Part shown: in pieces, positions 31,739 to 34,438 of the stretch
Layout: each line of letters begins with the position of its first letter
How positions within the stretch are numbered: the first letter of the stretch is position 1
Assembly (NCBI RefSeq): GCF_900021155.1
Contig: NZ_FCNT01000056.1
Coordinates: 1-34,438, forward strand
Length of the DNA: 34,438 nucleotides
DNA from: Alistipes sp. CHKCI003
Lineage (GTDB): Bacteria; Bacteroidota; Bacteroidia; Bacteroidales; Rikenellaceae
Direction of reading: 5' to 3'
Program-made: the position numbers and the translations under genes
The notes under the pieces: model-generated
What the model saw: the letters and a program-made list of their open reading frames with translations, nothing else
Databases searched by the model: none
What the model was told of the DNA's origin: nothing

Positions 31739-33088
31739 TTGAATTTCGAACCGAACAAATTGCGTCCGCTCGAAGGGGCGGGCCGAAAGCTCTTCATCGA
31801 GACCTACGGTTGCCAGATGAACGTCGGCGATTCGGAGATCGTCGTGTCGCTCATGCAGGCCGCGGGCTATGTCTACACGGATCGGATCGATCAGGCGGAT
31901 GTGGTGCTCATCAACACCTGTTCGATCCGCGACAATGCCGAGCAGCGCATCTGGGGGCGTCTGGCCGAGATGCGGCGGCTGCGCCGTGCGAAACCCGCGC
32001 TCGTCGTGGGGGTGCTCGGCTGCATGGCCGAGCGGCTTCGGGAGCAGCTCACGGAGGGCGGCCACGGCGTCGACGTGGTCGCCGGGCCGGACGCTTACCG
32101 CGATCTGCCGCGTCTGGTGCGCGAGGCCGAGGCCGGCGGAAAGGGGGTGAACGTGATGCTCTCGGCCGAAGAGACCTATGCCGAGATCGCGCCCGTGCGG
32201 CTCGACCGCAACGGGGTGAGCGCTTTCATCGCCATCATGCGCGGGTGCAACAACTATTGTTCCTACTGCGTGGTGCCCTATACGCGGGGCGTGGAGCGCA
32301 GCCGCGATCCGGAGACGATCGTCGCCGAGGCGCGGAGCCTTTTCAAAAACGGCTACCGCGAGGTTACGCTGTTGGGGCAGAACGTCAACTCGTACCGCGC
32401 GGGCGAGGTGGACTTTCCGGAGCTGCTGCGCCGTGTGGCGGAGGTCTCTCCGCGGCTGAGGGTCCGTTTCGCTACGTCGCATCCCAAGGATATGAGCGAC
32501 CGCCTGCTCGAAGCGATGGCTTCGATGCCCAACATCTGCCGTGCGATCCATCTGCCGGCCCAGTCGGGCGCGTCGTCGATGCTCCGGCGCATGAACCGCA
32601 AGTACGACCGCGAGTGGTATCTCGGCCGCATCGCCGCCATCCGTCGCTATATGCCCGACTGCGCCATCACGACCGACCTGATCGCCGGATTCTCCGGCGA
32701 AACGGAGGAGGAGCACGCTCAAACCCTCTCGCTGATGCGCGAGGTGGGCTACGATTCGGCTTTCATGTTCAAATATTCCGAACGGCCCGGAACCTTCGCG
32801 CAGCGTCATCTGCCCGACGACGTGCCGGAGGAGGTGAAGTCGCGGCGTCTGGCGGAGATCATCGCCCTGCAATCGGAGCTCTCGCTCGCCGGCAACCGCC
32901 GCGACGTGGGGCGGGAGTTCGAGGTGCTGGCCGAGTCGGTTTCGAAAAAACGCGACGACCAGCTCTCGGGCCGTACGTCGCAGAACAAAGTGGTCGTCTT
33001 CGACCGCGGCAACCATCGCATCGGCGAATACGTGCGGGTGCGGATCACGGATTGCACGCCCGTAACGCTGATCGGCGAAGCGATATGA
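31739..33088 (+). CDS. miaB: tRNA-2-methylthio-N6-dimethylallyladenosine synthase
   Basis: A 449-residue radical-SAM methylthiotransferase that adds the methylthio group to i6A37 of tRNAs reading codons that begin with U. The N-terminal UPF0004 domain has the three auxiliary cluster cysteines Cys25 (ETYGCQMN), Cys61 (NTCSIRD) and Cys95 (LGCMAER). The radical-SAM motif is Cys170-X3-Cys174-X2-Cys177, and a C-terminal TRAM-like region follows. The first in-frame Met codon falls after Cys25, so the start must be a non-ATG codon: TTG at 31739, preceded by GAGAG at 31728-31732, gives an N terminus of the usual length. Confidence 0.93.
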   Translation: MNFEPNKLRPLEGAGRKLFIETYGCQMNVGDSEIVVSLMQAAGYVYTDRIDQADVVLINTCSIRDNAEQRIWGRLAEMRRLRRAKPALVVGVLGCMAERLREQLTEGGHGVDVVAGPDAYRDLPRLVREAEAGGKGVNVMLSAEETYAEIAPVRLDRNGVSAFIAIMRGCNNYCSYCVVPYTRGVERSRDPETIVAEARSLFKNGYREVTLLGQNVNSYRAGEVDFPELLRRVAEVSPRLRVRFATSHPKDMSDRLLEAMASMPNICRAIHLPAQSGASSMLRRMNRKYDREWYLGRIAAIRRYMPDCAITTDLIAGFSGETEEEHAQTLSLMREVGYDSAFMFKYSERPGTFAQRHLPDDVPEEVKSRRLAEIIALQSELSLAGNRRDVGREFEVLAESVSKKRDDQLSGRTSQNKVVVFDRGNHRIGEYVRVRITDCTPVTLIGEAI

Positions 33089-33175
33089 GTTCGGGCAAGC
33101 CGGTCGCCGCCCGGGGTGCCGGTGCGGACGACGACGGCGGGAAAAGCAAATGTTTTGTTAAAGATATATTAGGTT

Positions 33176-34438
<1,263 letters not shown>

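Noticed and set aside
31734..31741. TAATTTTG as a promoter for miaB
   Set aside because: It overlaps the inferred TTG start codon, so transcription from it would begin inside the gene.

Overview
The window looks like chromosomal DNA from a GC-rich Bacteroidales bacterium, most likely Alistipes or a close relative. Three things point there: repeated Bacteroidetes-type -7 boxes (TAnnTTTG) in AT-rich islands just upstream of genes, Bacteroidetes-type versions of pyruvate kinase, MiaB, lipoproteins and an outer-membrane barrel, and long GC-rich gene-poor spacers. The genus is an inference from overall character, not from a marker gene. I saw no tRNA, rRNA, CRISPR array, transposase or phage gene.

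Left part (1-12.2 kb, + strand): a gene-poor start; a Nif3-family metal protein followed by a coiled-coil zinc-ribbon protein, ending in a strong terminator; then a tightly packed eight-gene block nadE-rseC-rnfB-rnfC-rnfD-rnfG-rnfE-rnfA encoding an NAD synthetase and the complete membrane Rnf complex (ferredoxin:NAD+ oxidoreductase that pumps Na+ or H+); then hpt-queE-divIC. The NAD synthetase keeps a normal ATP-pyrophosphatase domain, but its glutaminase-type (nitrilase) domain has Gly where the catalytic Cys should be.

Middle (12.2-20.3 kb): a minus-strand trio (outer-membrane barrel and two lipoproteins, functions unknown) preceded by a promoter whose spacer contains a run of nine G; a 110-bp tandem-repeat array; thiL on the minus strand; and, divergently, aroQ-pyk-flippase on the plus strand.

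Right part (20.3-34.4 kb): a minus-strand fermentation cluster crcB-ackA-ptb-buk (fluoride channel, acetate kinase, phosphate butyryltransferase, butyrate kinase) ending in a strong terminator; a 2.4-kb stretch without convincing genes that nevertheless has a promoter and two orphan terminators, which I read as one or two small-RNA genes; an acyl-CoA ligase whose 3' region holds a long nested hairpin; plsY; an array of about 74-bp hairpin repeats in the leader of a YitT-family membrane protein; miaB; and a DEAD-box helicase cut by the window end.

Taken together, Rnf (re-oxidising ferredoxin with ion pumping and NAD+ reduction), NAD synthesis, pyruvate kinase, acetate kinase and Ptb-Buk suggest a saccharolytic or amino-acid-fermenting anaerobe that makes ATP from acyl-phosphates, including butyrate or branched-chain acids. 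The most original material lies in the non-coding parts: the candidate small RNA near 25.9-26.3 kb, the hairpin repeat array near 30.1-30.4 kb, the 110-bp array near 15.0-15.4 kb and the poly-G promoter near 14.85 kb.
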